Shown here one piece after another: positions 10,355 through 21,015 of a DNA stretch of 64,000 nt. The stretch spans positions 23,498,001 to 23,562,000 of the forward strand of contig OZ316897.1 in assembly GCA_973895155.1 (NCBI GenBank), written 5' to 3'. Source of the stretch: Marsupella aquatica. Lineage: Eukaryota; Marchantiophyta. A model generated the notes under the pieces. That model was not told the origin of the DNA. It did no database searches and worked only from the letters and a program-made list of their open reading frames with translations. The position numbers were made by a program, and so were the translations under genes. Numbering within the stretch: the stretch's first letter is position 1; the number at the start of each line of letters is the position of its first letter.

Positions 10355-12916
10355 TCACCAGTAATCACCACAAGAACACATTCCATCTTTAAAATGATGG
10401 AACCGATTTGTATCCCTTGCAATAATCTCGCGTCCGGTCACCTTAGAGATATACTTGGTTGCTGAGTGGCAATCTGAACACACACGAAGGTTCTTACTTA
10501 CACGAATAGGTTCTCCCCAAGGTAGGTGCATAAGTCCGTAAGCAATAGCCAACTTCTCACTATGAGAGCAAAGGGCTAGCTCTTTATCCTCTTCACTGAT
10601 ATCATGCAATACAAGCTGGGTATCCGGAATGTAGCCTTCCGCCTTCAGTTTTTCACTCAATTTATTCAGCTCAGTATAGATCGCCTCCGCTTCTGGGTGA
10701 GATGTATCCCCCGCCACAAATTCATGGATCTTATTATGAACTTCGATCCAGCTACGTCCTGGCTCCTTCCGAACACCTCTCTCTTGCATCATAATGCGCA
10801 CAGATGACACCTTCTCCCACTTCCCAGCTGCAGCATAGATATTGGAGAGCAGCACATATGTAGAGGCCCTACCGGGTTCCAACTTGAAAAGCTCGTTAGC
10901 GGCCAGTTCACCCAGCTCCACGTTACCGTAAGTTCTACAAGCCCCAAGCAAGGCTGTCCAAGTTACATCATCTGGTTCGATCGGCATCTCACTGATCAAC
11001 TGCTTTGCTTCTTCCACGTGTCCCGCCCGCCCAAGAATATCCACCATGAGGGTATAGTGAAAAACAGTACGCTCGATACCATAATCTTGCGTCATAGCAG
11101 AAAAGATTCTACGGCCATCATCAACAAGGCCTCCATGAGAACAGGCTGACAACACAGCTATGAATGACGTCTCGGTGGGCTTCACATGGTCTGCATTCAT
11201 TTGTCTGAAAAGTTCCAGGGCTTCCTGCCCATATCCGTGTTGTGCAAGGCCACCGATCATTATGTTCCAAGTGACTACATCGCGTTTCTCCATTCTGTTA
11301 AAAACAAGTCGGGCGTCAGCTATACTGCCACTCTCTGCATACATGTGAACGAGTGCACTACCCACACGCAAATCCGACTCCAGTCCGGCTTTGCTAGCGT
11401 GGCCATGAACCTCCTTCACCCACTCCAAAGCCCCCGCACTTGCAGATGCATTCAGAATACTCGAATAAGTGAATGCATCTGGTTCACAGCCCTCCCGTCT
11501 CATTTGGAGAAACAACCGACATGCTTCATGCCCAGATCCATGTTGTGCAAGCCCTCCTATCATTACATTCCATGTGATTACATCGCGTTTCTCCATTCTG
11601 TCAAAGACCAGTCGGGCATCATCTATACTGCCAATCTTCGCATACATGTGAACGAGTGCATTGCCCACACGCAAATCTGACTCCAGTCCGGCTTTGCTAG
11701 CGTGGCCATGAACCTCCTTCACCCACTCCAAAGCCCCCGCACTTGCAGATGCATTCAGAATACTCGCATAAGTGAATGCATCTGGTTCAAAGCCTTCCCG
11801 TCTCATTTGGAGAAACAACCGATATGCTTCATGCCCAGATCCATGTTGTGCAAGCCCTCCTATCATTACATTCCATGTGATTACATCGCGTTTCTCCATT
11901 CTGTTAAAAACCAGTCGGGCGTCACCTATCCTGCCACTCTCTGCATACATGTGAACCAGCGCAGAGCCCACACGCAAATCTGACTCCAGTCCCGCTTTCC
12001 TAGCGTGGCCATGAACGTCCTTCACCCATGCCAAACCCCCATCACATGCGGATGCATTCAGGATGCTCGTATAGGTGATTGCATTTGGTTCGAAGCCATC
12101 CCGTCTCATTTGGAGAAATAGTCGATATGCTTCCACACCATCACCACGTTCTGCACATGCTCCAATCATAACATTCCATGTAATGACATTTCGATTAGTC
12201 AACTTTTCAAAAACTTTCCTTGCCTCGGTGATGCACCCACATTTAGCGTACATCAGTACGAGAGCAGACCCTACACGCACGTCCGATTCAAAGCCGGCAT
12301 GTCGAATACCCTGATGAATTTCTTTTCCCCAATTGAGAGCTAATGGGCTTGAACATGCATTCAGGATGCTCAGATACGTAATCTCATTCGGCTTCACGCC
12401 TTCTTGGCGCATTAGATTGAAAATTTCGAGTGCAGATTCAGCATGATCACTCCTAGCGTATCCCGCAATCATGCTGGTCCAAGTAATAACACATTTCTTC
12501 TGAATTTGATCAAAAACTCTACGTGCATCCGACAAACCTCCGCATTTGATATACACATTCAAAAGCGTGATTGCCACATATGGATTTTCGTGAATTCCAC
12601 TCTCGATGATGCAATCATGAATTTGCTTGGCTCCTGAAAGGTCTTTCTGTTGCAAGCACATTTGCAGAACTTTAACATATGTGTACGAGTCTATAGCAAT
12701 GCCTCGCTGTAGACGATCTTTCAACATAGCAATTGTTTGACCCGTGGTACCAGGATGCATATGCCTACTGCCAATCCCTTTTGCAGTGACTTGAGACCGA
12801 TCTCTCGTGCAATAACTAACATTAGATGGAAATCTGCAGTGAGTAACCAAATTCGCCCTTGCCTTAACCCACGCTGGGGTTGACCATCCATCCACCCAAA
12901 GTGCTAGTCTTGTCAA
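10355..12916 (-). CDS. DYW-class PPR protein, predicted organellar C-to-U RNA editing factor (17 PPR motifs)
   Basis: An 853-residue PLS-type pentatricopeptide protein in one exon. About 70 N-terminal residues (possible organelle-targeting region) precede an L-S pair, four full P(35)-L(35)-S(31) triplets of 101 residues and a final P-L2-S2 set. E1/E2 and E+ follow, then a DYW domain ending in CSCGDYW. The DYW domain keeps the deaminase HxE (CSHSEKLAIAYGL), the CxxC (CSDCH), the HHF block and the terminal DYW, so it looks catalytically complete. Family role: binds a specific site in mitochondrial or plastid RNA and deaminates cytidine to uridine. The start fits its paralogue, which begins MTRKALWVDG; here it is MTRLALWVDG. 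It reads without stops or shifts and is probably functional. Confidence 0.92.
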   Translation of the reverse strand: MTRLALWVDGWSTPAWVKARANLVTHCRFPSNVSYCTRDRSQVTAKGIGSRHMHPGTTGQTIAMLKDRLQRGIAIDSYTYVKVLQMCLQQKDLSGAKQIHDCIIESGIHENPYVAITLLNVYIKCGGLSDARRVFDQIQKKCVITWTSMIAGYARSDHAESALEIFNLMRQEGVKPNEITYLSILNACSSPLALNWGKEIHQGIRHAGFESDVRVGSALVLMYAKCGCITEARKVFEKLTNRNVITWNVMIGACAERGDGVEAYRLFLQMRRDGFEPNAITYTSILNASACDGGLAWVKDVHGHARKAGLESDLRVGSALVHMYAESGRIGDARLVFNRMEKRDVITWNVMIGGLAQHGSGHEAYRLFLQMRREGFEPDAFTYASILNASASAGALEWVKEVHGHASKAGLESDLRVGNALVHMYAKIGSIDDARLVFDRMEKRDVITWNVMIGGLAQHGSGHEACRLFLQMRREGCEPDAFTYSSILNASASAGALEWVKEVHGHASKAGLESDLRVGSALVHMYAESGSIADARLVFNRMEKRDVVTWNIMIGGLAQHGYGQEALELFRQMNADHVKPTETSFIAVLSACSHGGLVDDGRRIFSAMTQDYGIERTVFHYTLMVDILGRAGHVEEAKQLISEMPIEPDDVTWTALLGACRTYGNVELGELAANELFKLEPGRASTYVLLSNIYAAAGKWEKVSSVRIMMQERGVRKEPGRSWIEVHNKIHEFVAGDTSHPEAEAIYTELNKLSEKLKAEGYIPDTQLVLHDISEEDKELALCSHSEKLAIAYGLMHLPWGEPIRVSKNLRVCSDCHSATKYISKVTGREIIARDTNRFHHFKDGMCSCGDYW

Positions 12917-13310
12917 CTTCTGATTGAACTCAGGTGCTCTGGGCTTCCTCTGTCAGCACCACAACCCACGATCAGATCTGCTACCAGGATAAAATCCAGG
13001 AGATTCCACGAGGTGCAATGAATTTGTAGTTATTTCTTGACGACTATGTTTCCAGTGATCTTTCTACAATGAGTGTTCAGAAATGGATAGCAGACCGGTA
13101 AGCCTCTCGAGTTCTAGGGTGCATTCCTACCTCCGTCCAAAGATGTATTTTCTTGTCTCCCTTGCTCTGCTGTGATGTTTGGTACAGATAACTTGCAAAA
13201 GTTAAATGACTCCTTTCCAACTGAGAGTAACGGCTATCTGTCAACAAGGCAATGATCTTAGAATAGAATATTGAAATAATTGTGAAAGGCATATCCGGGT
13301 ATCAGCAAGC
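12917..13310. repeat. Duplicated segment upstream of PPR gene 1
   Basis: This matches 47594-47970 upstream of PPR gene 2. Shared landmarks include GGGCTTCCTCTGT, CACAACCCACGATCAGATC, CTACCTCCGTCCAAAGAT and GAGAGTAACGG. It is the likely promoter/5' leader, and its homology ends near GGCATATCC. Confidence 0.7.
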
Positions 13311-15237
13311 TCGTTCCTTCTCCCGTATTTCACTGTACCCACAGAAAGGACAGAGTCAAGAGCCTATCGAATTGGTACTAAAATACTTCAGCCAGAAGTC
13401 ACATGTTATCCTTGGGTTGTGTACAGGACAGACTCTTAGGGCATCTTGACAGGCGTTCATTTGTAAGTTGCCTACACTGTCCTTTCTGCGCTATACACAA
13501 ACCAGAATCTCAGGTTTCTGAAAAGAGACTACTTAGAAATAAAGCCTAGCCATCATCTGTAGAATCCATCGTGATTAGACACAGATGACATGAACGTGAA
13601 AGCGCTTCCCTCCCTCTCCTACAATTCAGACATAAAGGCTATCCATCATTCTTGAACTTGGCTCTTATACAATCCGTGAAGAGACACATACGACACGAAT
13701 GTAACAGCCTCCCCTCCCCTCCCCTCGCCCCCCCCCCCCCCCCCCACCCACCCTGTGCTTCTTAACACGAAAAAGGAATCAAACTTGAAGTTCAACTCAA
13801 GCCTTGATCACATAAGCCTCATAGCAGGAAATTCCCGCAACTATAAATGTCACACCGTGATGCTGGAACAAGAGTTTCTGTTTAAAAGTAGGTACGCATA
13901 ACGTTGAAATCGCTCTTCAGTCTCATTACCTGAAGGCCGTGTACAAGAACAATGGCGGATGCCAATACCAATCAAACCGGAAGATGAAGGATAAACTCTG
14001 CAAATCAAACGTCTTAGTTGAGAATGTATTCAAGGTCGTTTGGTCACATCAAATCCAACAAAATGACATGCATACAAAATTAATCATACCTGGCTGAGGA
14101 CTGTTGTCTAAAGCGCTCCATATCCAAAAGTTCCATCGAGTCAGCTCCGTTCCCGTGCCGGGAATACGGAGCTCAATGGTACAGTTTTGAGAAATACGAT
14201 CTTACCTGTTTGACAAAGGTTCAAATCAGTCTAAGTAGTGCAATCTTGCAGAGCCCTCAAATTTCAAGTCTCATCTTTCCTTCCCATGGACTAAGGAAAG
14301 AATATTCATTACGCGAAGGCTCTGTTGGGGAAACCTTGCCCGGGCAGAGGAATCTCAGCTCAGCGTAACAGTTGGAGGAAGCCTAGAAGCATAGCAGTAG
14401 CGGTATCTTCTCCAGGATCAATTCCTCCTGCTGGACTCTTTTACGAATCATCCCAGCTTTGCCATCAAAACTTGAGAATCAAAACTACAAGTTTTGAGAA
14501 GAAAAAGTATGAGAAGATCATCCATCCAAACCCCAAAGCAACCCACCGTCATACCTGCACATTGCCCTCTGAAAAACTATGGCGCGAGTGCTCTTGTTTA
14601 TCGCCCTCCAGGAAAGAACCCTTTCCAACTGAAGTGTCCTGCATACCAAACGAAGAATTGACGACATTTCTTCAAAGACGAACTTGTGAACAAGTGTTAT
14701 GCAGACCGTGTAAGTAGCAAATTGGGCAGGCTCGACAATTCGTTCAGAACAACAAGTTGAAGCAAGTGGCAACAAAATTGATCTAGATTGTAACGGGAAA
14801 TCAGGAGACGGGCAGCAGGAGACGTCATGCAAGAAATGAGGAGGACTTGAACCAGGATGGACAGTATCCCGGGCTGAAAAAGAGATTCTGTCCCGCTTCC
14901 TTGGGCGCCCAGAGGTGAGAAGTATAGTTGCCCAGCAATCTAAGGTTGAAACGCAGAAGAACATCCAGTATAGCTAGGGCCTTACTAGGAATTCTCTGCC
15001 CAAAGGACATGACGAGAGGCTGTGTAAAAGTGGTAACGCGAACCCAACAGGGATCACTGGATTCGTCAGCATGTAGCTACGCACAGCTCGATACCAACTC
15101 CCCGAGAAGCAAACTATAGCAATTCAGCAATCCGAAGCCACTACGACAAGTAATTCTTAGCTGATTGTGAATTCTACAAGGATTGTTAGCTCATTAAATT
15201 AACTGCTGAACCACCATCCAATAATACATTCTTAATT
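13311..15237. other. Intergenic stretch with no recognised gene
   Basis: It contains a C-rich tract with 18 consecutive C at 13728-13745. Open frames on both strands at 14325-14964 overlap each other, have no recognisable domain and no paralogue in the window, so they are not called as genes. Confidence 0.5.
13711..13753. repeat. Poly-C / CCCCT low-complexity tract
   Basis: CCCCTCCCCTCCCCTCG is followed by 18 C. Such tracts are prone to length errors. Confidence 0.9.
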
Positions 15238-15359
15238 TTGGTTTCTTTTATATTTTGGAGCATAATTCATATTTGGCGAGCCTTTACATGGTGGATTAAG
15301 GACTTCCTTGGTAGTCTGAGTGTCATTTTACTGAGTGTCATTTACTTTTCATCCCAAGT

Positions 15360-16150
15360 CATTCTTGGTGGGGGTCTCCGAGATTCTGAGATGGATGGAC
15401 TCGGGTCATTTGGGGCAACAGTATTTGTACTCGGCGAGTGTCTCCGAATTGGTTTTGGTTCTCTTGTTGTTCACGTCCGCTTTTACCCATGGTTTCCTAG
15501 TCGTAGTGTCGTTACCTTTTGACCTTTAGTCGTACTCGGCGAGCCTCTCTGAGATGGATTTGGGCCTCGTCGAGGATGGTAGATCTGTACGGACATTGTC
15601 GTTCTTTACAAACATGCAATCCGTACGGAATTTGATTGTATGAACATTGAAAAATACTGCACGGTGAGGCTTTGCATGCACTTTTGGGTCCATCATTGTA
15701 TTTCGGCGATGGTCTCTGACATCAGATGTGGGATAGAACCAATTTGGCTCCTTCATTTGAAACGGAATACCTTTAATTTCATCTCGGAGAGGGTCTATGA
15801 GAGATACAGTGCATGTTGTAGCTAATCCTTTAAAACTGTTAAGAGGGTCGACAAGTTGTGTCGTCTGGCCAAAGTACGCCCACCACGTACTCCATCTCAG
15901 AGAGGGTCTCCAAGAGGCTGGGTCTCATCTGGCCCCGCATCTGGCGACCTTTTTGACCCAAGAAGCAGTCCAGGAGAATTGTTGTCTGGCCACTTGGGGC
16001 ATCTCAAAGAGGGTCTCCGAGCGACTGGGTTGCAATCTCGCTTCCCTTTCCACCCGAGATGCAATTGACAATTTCTGTAGTCTGGCCGTTTGGACCACAC
16101 CACTCCATCTCAGAGAGGGTCTCCGAGAGACTGGGTTGTGATCTCACTTA
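15360..16150. repeat. Cluster of CTCAGAGAG/TCTCCGAGA dyad motifs with a ~107-bp tandem array
   Basis: Variants of ATCTCAGAGAG-GG-TCTCCGAGAG occur near 15369, 15540, 15783, 15895, 16002 and 16109. The last three are about 107 bp apart and share flanking text (CTGGCC ... CTCCATCTCAGAGAGGGTCTCC ... CTGGGT), forming an imperfect three-unit tandem. The same core is a perfect palindrome at 18069-18085 in intron 1 of copy 2. The cluster therefore occupies, for copy 2, the upstream position that the GCTAGCGA pair occupies for copy 1. Confidence 0.6.
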
Positions 16151-17282
16151 CATGGCATACTTTTCTAACGTGGAGTTCACTATGGTGTGGGACTTTTTTT
16201 CTACTTCTCATATTTCACCCTAAACCCTAAACCCTAAACTCCTCTTTACTAAAACAAAACCCTAAACATAATTGGCTGCCTTTATCCAAGTCTCCTCCAA
16301 CAATCCCTCCTTGATCTTCTCGACTCCATTGTGCCCTTCCCCCTTCTCTTAACCCCAATTTCCTCTTTTAGTAAAGCCACCCAAATTAATGATGACAAGT
16401 CTCAGTACGGCCCATACTCCATTGTCGGCGATGGTCTTCGAGAATGGTATAATTGTGGGCCACCATTTCCTCTTTGAGTTGAGGCACCGAGATGTTGACA
16501 CGTCTTAGTAGGCCTCGGAATGAAATGACAGCAAGGGTCTCCTAGATTCGAACTCGTTTTGAGCTGTTGACTGAAAACCCTAATTGCACCCTAAACTAGT
16601 GGTCAGTACTCGCGTGAGCATTGCATACTTTCTTGTTTGAGCCGTTAACAACATGTATGTATCCAAGTATAGTTAGGATCTCCCGTATCTATTGCATACT
16701 TTAGTGTTGTGCAGTACGTGCGGTACTTTATTCCTTGAAGCGGATGTCATTCCTTCCTTGTCACTCTTCCACGGTGTTCCATTAGGTTTGGCACGTGTCT
16801 GTCACTAATCCTCACTCTGCCTCACTCTTCTGCGCAATCCCTCACTCGTCCGCAATCTCATCCGCGCTCTTCCTCAATCTTTGCATATTGGTCTGCGCAA
16901 TCTCTCACTTCTCCGCGCTCTCATCCACATTGTTCCTGCTCTTCTTCAGTCTTCCCACTCACAGTGTACTCTCTTGTGTGACCCTACTATTGTGTCTACT
17001 GGATTGCGTTGGTGTTTTGAGGCAGTGAGCTAGTGGTAGCTTCTTTGTGAGCATTTGCGTTGGTGATTCTCTCAGGTTTGATCTTGGCTCCCCCTTTGTC
17101 ATGATATGTAAAATCCAGTTGTACATGAATCGAATGTGTGAAAGGCTGAACCCCGCATATCCTTGAAAATTGGCTCTCCCGGCAGGGCTCGCTGAGATCT
17201 TGTCAAGTTTATAGGTCGAGCTTACGTTAGAGCTATATTGCCGAGTAATAAGTAACTCTTTCATTTCTCATGTAATCTTAGG
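16151..17282. other. Upstream region of the copy-2 ParB-like exon
   Basis: No gene is recognised. It holds one telomere-like stretch (16218-16238) and weak variants of the CTCCGAGA motif near 16430 and 16527. Confidence 0.4.
16218..16238 (+). repeat. Interstitial telomere-like repeat (CCCTAAA)x3
   Basis: Three perfect CCCTAAA units, the plant-type telomere sequence, followed by a further ACCCTAAAC at 16259. Too short to be a telomere. Confidence 0.85.
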
Positions 17283-18000
17283 TAAAATGCCGACGAGGAA
17301 AGACTCGGCTGGAGCAAGACCTGTTGGCACCAAACTTCTCAGTAGAGTAAGAAAGCACAATCCAAGTCTCCTTTGCCAGTCACATCTCGATTGACACACT
17401 CACAGGGTGGTACCCTTATGGAGTCAGTCGACTCCAAGAGGAAGTTTGAGCCAAAGCAGATATCATTTGAGCCTATTGGAGTGGTGGAATTCATTTGGCT
17501 GATATTGCTGAGAAGGGAGCCTATGAGTCAATCGTCTCCAAGTATGAGACAAAGTTTAGTAAGGATCCGCCCCGGATCCCATTGTGTCGGCTCATGCCAA
17601 TGGAGGCAATCAAGAATCTTCAGGATGAGTCTGTTGCAAAATTAAAGAAAGGTTTCAAAGAGAGCGGCTATGTTGTAAAGCTCAGCAAGTTCCACATCAC
17701 TGACTTCAATGAAACCGGGGAAACGCAGACAGTGACAGATTTCAAGCCGTTTTGGGACCCTCTATGGACTAAGCTCAATGAATAGTTTGAGCAAGAGTGC
17801 GATGCATCAGAGGAGTTCAAAGTCCTTAAGGACAAGATGTTTTGGGTTTTTGATGGAAAACATAGATACACAGTCTGGTCCATAGTTGCTTCTGAGTATC
17901 TGGATCAATTGCAATACCATCCGTGCGTCAGGTTCTCTCTTTTGAACGCTGGGAAGGACGGATTCAAGAAGGTTGAGCAAGCAATGCACGCTCTCAACTT
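17283..18000 (+). pseudogene. ParB-like domain exon, copy 2
   Basis: It is homologous to exon 1 of copy 1. Shared blocks: PPRIPLCRLMPMEAIKNL, then GFKESGYVV, then KDKMFWVFDGKHRYTVWS, and a C-terminal KVEQAMHALN just before a GTAAGT donor at 18001. The layout (I-P-L-x-R-x-x-P-M near the start, an L-x-x-G-Y helix, then DG-x-HR) is that of the ParB/sulfiredoxin-like fold. Damage: a frame change near 17490 and an in-frame stop at 17783-17785. The matching middle exons are not found downstream; the intron runs into AT-rich repeats before a methyltransferase exon at 20317. Confidence 0.6.
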
Positions 18001-18068
18001 GTAAGTACTCTCATTCTTGTCTTTTTGGAATATGGTATTACCCATTTGTGTAAACCTTGTGCGCCATC

Positions 18069-18085
18069 TCAGAGAGCCTCTCTGA
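18069..18085. promoter_or_regulatory. Palindrome TCAGAGAG-C-CTCTCTGA in intron 1 of copy 2
   Basis: Perfect 8-bp arms with a 1-bp spacer, 69 bp after the ParB-like exon. The position is equivalent to 5075-5092 in copy 1, but the sequence is unrelated. Confidence 0.75.
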
Positions 18086-18490
18086 TATTGCCGTTATGAA
18101 AAGGCTCTTCAATGCTAGACCTTGGGGGTCTCACTCTAAGAGGGCTCTCATAACACGCTCGACATTTTTGGCTATTAAACACCCTAAAAAATAAGAAGAA
18201 AAATTTTTTTTTTAACTATTTTTCTACCCCTATCTTTTTCAAATATTATAAAAATATTCCCCAAAATCATTTCTAAAACCCTATCTTCTCTTATAATTCT
18301 CAAAAATATTTTTAAAAAATCCTAATGTTCTTCTACATAAATTTAAAAGTATTCTAAGTCTCAACCTAATAAACAAACCCTGTACTTACTTTTGCGTGAT
18401 GGGTAAAAAGTAAATAAGTGAGGACCCTGGGTGTTAGATCTAAGAGTATTGTTTGTCTTATATTCTCGAGGAGACCCACCCCGTGCGTCC

Positions 18491-18560
18491 GGAATGTTAT
18501 ACCCAAGCCCAAGGAGAAGGAATTCCAGAATGTTATACCCAAGCCCAAGGAGAAGGAATT
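18491..18560. repeat. Two-unit tandem repeat, ~36 bp
   Basis: GAATGTTATACCCAAGCCCA and the following AGGAGAAGGAATT are repeated twice head to tail. Confidence 0.85.
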
Positions 18561-18635
18561 TTTTTCCCGTTCCCTTTCTTTTAGTACAACTTTGTATAAC
18601 ATAAATTCCCATTACGACATTTTCCTTTTGAGCGT

Positions 18636-18755
18636 AGAGTGGGAGCCACAGCTCCACCCTTTCCCATTCTTTTAGTGTGCCTTTGGCGCAGAGTGGGAGC
18701 CATAGCTCCACCCTTTCCCATTCTTTCAGTGTCCCTTTGGTGTAGAGTAGGAGCC
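18636..18755. repeat. Imperfect tandem repeat, ~53 bp
   Basis: The string AGAGTGGGAGCCACAGCTCC and the following ACCCTTTCCCATTCTTT recur, with a partial third unit (AGAGTAGGAGCC). Confidence 0.7.
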
Positions 18756-19930
18756 AAATATTGGAACTGATCGAGTAATCCTACACACCTCTAAGGTTGA
18801 ACTCAGGCAGGCTAATTTCATGGTGTGTCTGATTGGGATATCACGAAAAGCTAAAATCTCAATCCACAGGATGCATGCAGGCCTATTAAGATTCCTTAGT
18901 TAGAAAACCCCTCCCTAACTCTACTGCTTCCGGAATGACATACAAAGGCCCAAAAGAAATGAATTTTTTGCCTTTCCCAATCTTTCAGTTCTTTTAGTGC
19001 ACCTTTGGCGTAGAGAAATCCAAAAGGATGAATAGGGCATGTCAAAGTGTTAAAGTCCAAAGAAATAAATCAAAGTGTTATGGGATGCGTATTTTGGTAG
19101 TCCATAGTGATTTTTTCTGGCTGTAATAGTATTTTATGACCTCATGAGCAATAATTGAGTTGCATCTATGCTTTGACACTCCTTAATGGAATCTTGGAAC
19201 GATGTAATCATGCACCTCAGAGCTTGAACTTAGGTGGGCTAACTTCATGGTGTGTACCTTTAGGATAAGGCAAAAAGATAAAATTTCAGCCGATTGGATC
19301 ATCCTCATTCACCATAATTATACTTCCAATATTGGGTAGGTGTGCAACGTGGAGAACAATGCAATAATAATAAATGCATGTCATAAATCAATAACATTAT
19401 TGAATGACAATAATTGCATTTTTCCTTCATAAATTATAGCATAGAATGACGACAACATACAATGATGTGAGAACCCAATATGCTCAACCGTGTGCACCTT
19501 TGCTACTTTGGCATTATTTTCATGACCCACAATATATAATATGACGTTAGATAAGGGTGCTTGTTTTAGCTTAGGTCTCCTATCAACTGAAGCTTGCTCT
19601 TAAGTATAGCTTCTTTGTGGATGGCTATTTTGATTGCACACTCAGCTTGAGCTTAATTATCTTCAATCTGGCCTCTTGCTTGATCATGGGTCATCACCCA
19701 CTAGCTTCAGTGCAGCCTTACCTCCCGCTTTACCTAGTGCCCATATCACCAAGCCCACCCTAATCTTTGGCCTCAAAGGGTGTTCTTTTCCTTACCAATG
19801 AAAACAAAAATATATCCAAATAAATTGACATGATATACCGTTTGAGGAGTATGTTGTCATTATTTATAAAATCTCCAAAACCTTGAAAGGGCTCTTTTAT
19901 ATACCCCAAATGATATAGGGTATAACCACT

Positions 19931-20257
19931 ATGACAGCAAACAGTTACTCGTAACAGCAAATGGGTGGTAAAAATTTTGGATTTTTTTTTGGATTTTTTT
20001 TTTAATTTGAAATTCTTTTGGGGGAAAAATATTAAATTTTTTTTGTGAGTCGATTTTTTTTTGGCTAGCGCCCGGAGCTAGTAATAGTATCGCCTTACAC
20101 TAGCAAAACATTGTCATGTTTTAAATTATTTTGAAAATTGTGACTTTAATGACACATTTTTAGATTGTATAGTTTGCTCGTAACAGTAAATTTTTGCTCG
20201 TAACAGGAAAATTTTTGCTCGTAACAGTAGATCTTTTTGCTATTTGCTGTCACAATG
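19931..20257. mobile_element. Possible MITE with short terminal inverted repeats
   Basis: The left end TGACAGCAAACAG and the right end CTATTTGCTGTCA are near-inverted copies, and CTCGTAACAG repeats inside both ends. No target duplication could be fixed, so this is tentative. Confidence 0.3.
20065..20081. promoter_or_regulatory. Palindrome CTAGCGCC-C-GGAGCTAG, one mismatch
   Basis: It lies upstream of the copy-2 methyltransferase exon. It has the same 8+1+8 layout as 24653-24671 and the locus-3 palindromes. Confidence 0.5.
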
Positions 20258-20316
20258 AAAACCCTCAGTCAAGTTACATCGAAGGTTAGGGTCCCAAAAG
20301 ATCTAAGTTCAGGCCT

Positions 20317-20810
20317 TTGTCTGCAACCGAGGACCCTTCAATCACAAACCTCATTGGACCGCAGAGTCTGAAGAAGGATCTTGTTTCTGAAGTTGCATTT
20401 GCTGGGAATGCAAGACTGCTGGTCGGCTTCATGCAGTCTGTCCTAGAGTTAATTTCTTGTCCGGGAGCTATTATTATGGACTTGACGGTTGGGTCAGGAA
20501 GTACATTTGTGGTTGGGGATTTTTGTGGTCGTTTCATTCTTGGGATTGAGAATCGCAAGGAATTTGTTTCTATTGCTGAGAGGACATACACTGACTTGCT
20601 TCTCCCAAAAGAAACAAGTGAGGCTGGTCCAAGCAAAGACGTGGGGAAAAAAGTGAAAGATAAAGTTTGATCTGTTCTGAATTTTGATTCTAGAGAAGTT
20701 GATGGAGCTGATGAGGAGGGTGGTACTGATGTACATAATGAAGATGGGAAAAGGGATGGGGAGAATTCAGAAGGAGAAACGGAAGATTCAGATTCTTCTG
20801 AGTAATGCTC
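20317..20810 (+). pseudogene. Methyltransferase motif-I exon, copy 2
   Basis: Homologous to 7409-7910 of copy 1 and closer to the canonical family. GFMQSVLELI is followed by IIMDLTVGSGSTFVVGDFCG, then RFILGIENRKEFVSIAER. This is the motif I region (D-x-x-x-G-S-G-S/T-T, then R-x-I/L-G-I-E, then a helix) of beta-class N6-adenine/N4-cytosine methyltransferases. The residues expected to bind SAM are present. An acidic tail follows, with stops at 20668 and 20803. The donor at 20811 (GTAAGC) opens an intron that now contains an LTR element. The preceding exon with the PYYFF/HSSDF block was not found here. Confidence 0.65.
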
Positions 20811-20837
20811 GTAAGCTCCTTTACATTACTTTACTTT

Positions 20838-21015
20838 TGTTGTAACCCATAGGTTAGGTCAACATCCAACCCTAGTTAGGATATTAAGGTAGTTACTATA
20901 ACTACCACTACATCTATACCTAGGGAGGTGTTAGTAAACCCCCATGAATGGATGAACCTTGATTGTTGGTGTACTTGACATTCTCTCTCCTAAGAATTAT
21001 CTCCACCTCTCAACA
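20838..21015 (+). repeat. 5' LTR of the non-autonomous element
   Basis: 178 bp, starts TG and ends CA, followed directly by the primer-binding site. Confidence 0.9.

Larger units (their letters stand above)
18001..20316. other. AT-rich intron or rearranged stretch in copy 2
   Basis: Starts at a GTAAGT donor. The middle exons seen in copies 1 and 3 are missing. It carries a palindrome (18069-18085), short tandem repeats (18491-18560 and 18636-18755) and a possible MITE (19931-20257). No coding sequence is seen. Confidence 0.45.

Noticed and set aside
14325-14964. Overlapping open frames on both strands in the 13.3-15.2 kb gap
   Set aside because: No domain, no paralogue, no convincing splice structure. 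Overlap on both strands suggests chance.
16218-16238. Chromosome end signalled by CCCTAAA repeats
   Set aside because: Only three units, with unrelated sequence on both sides.
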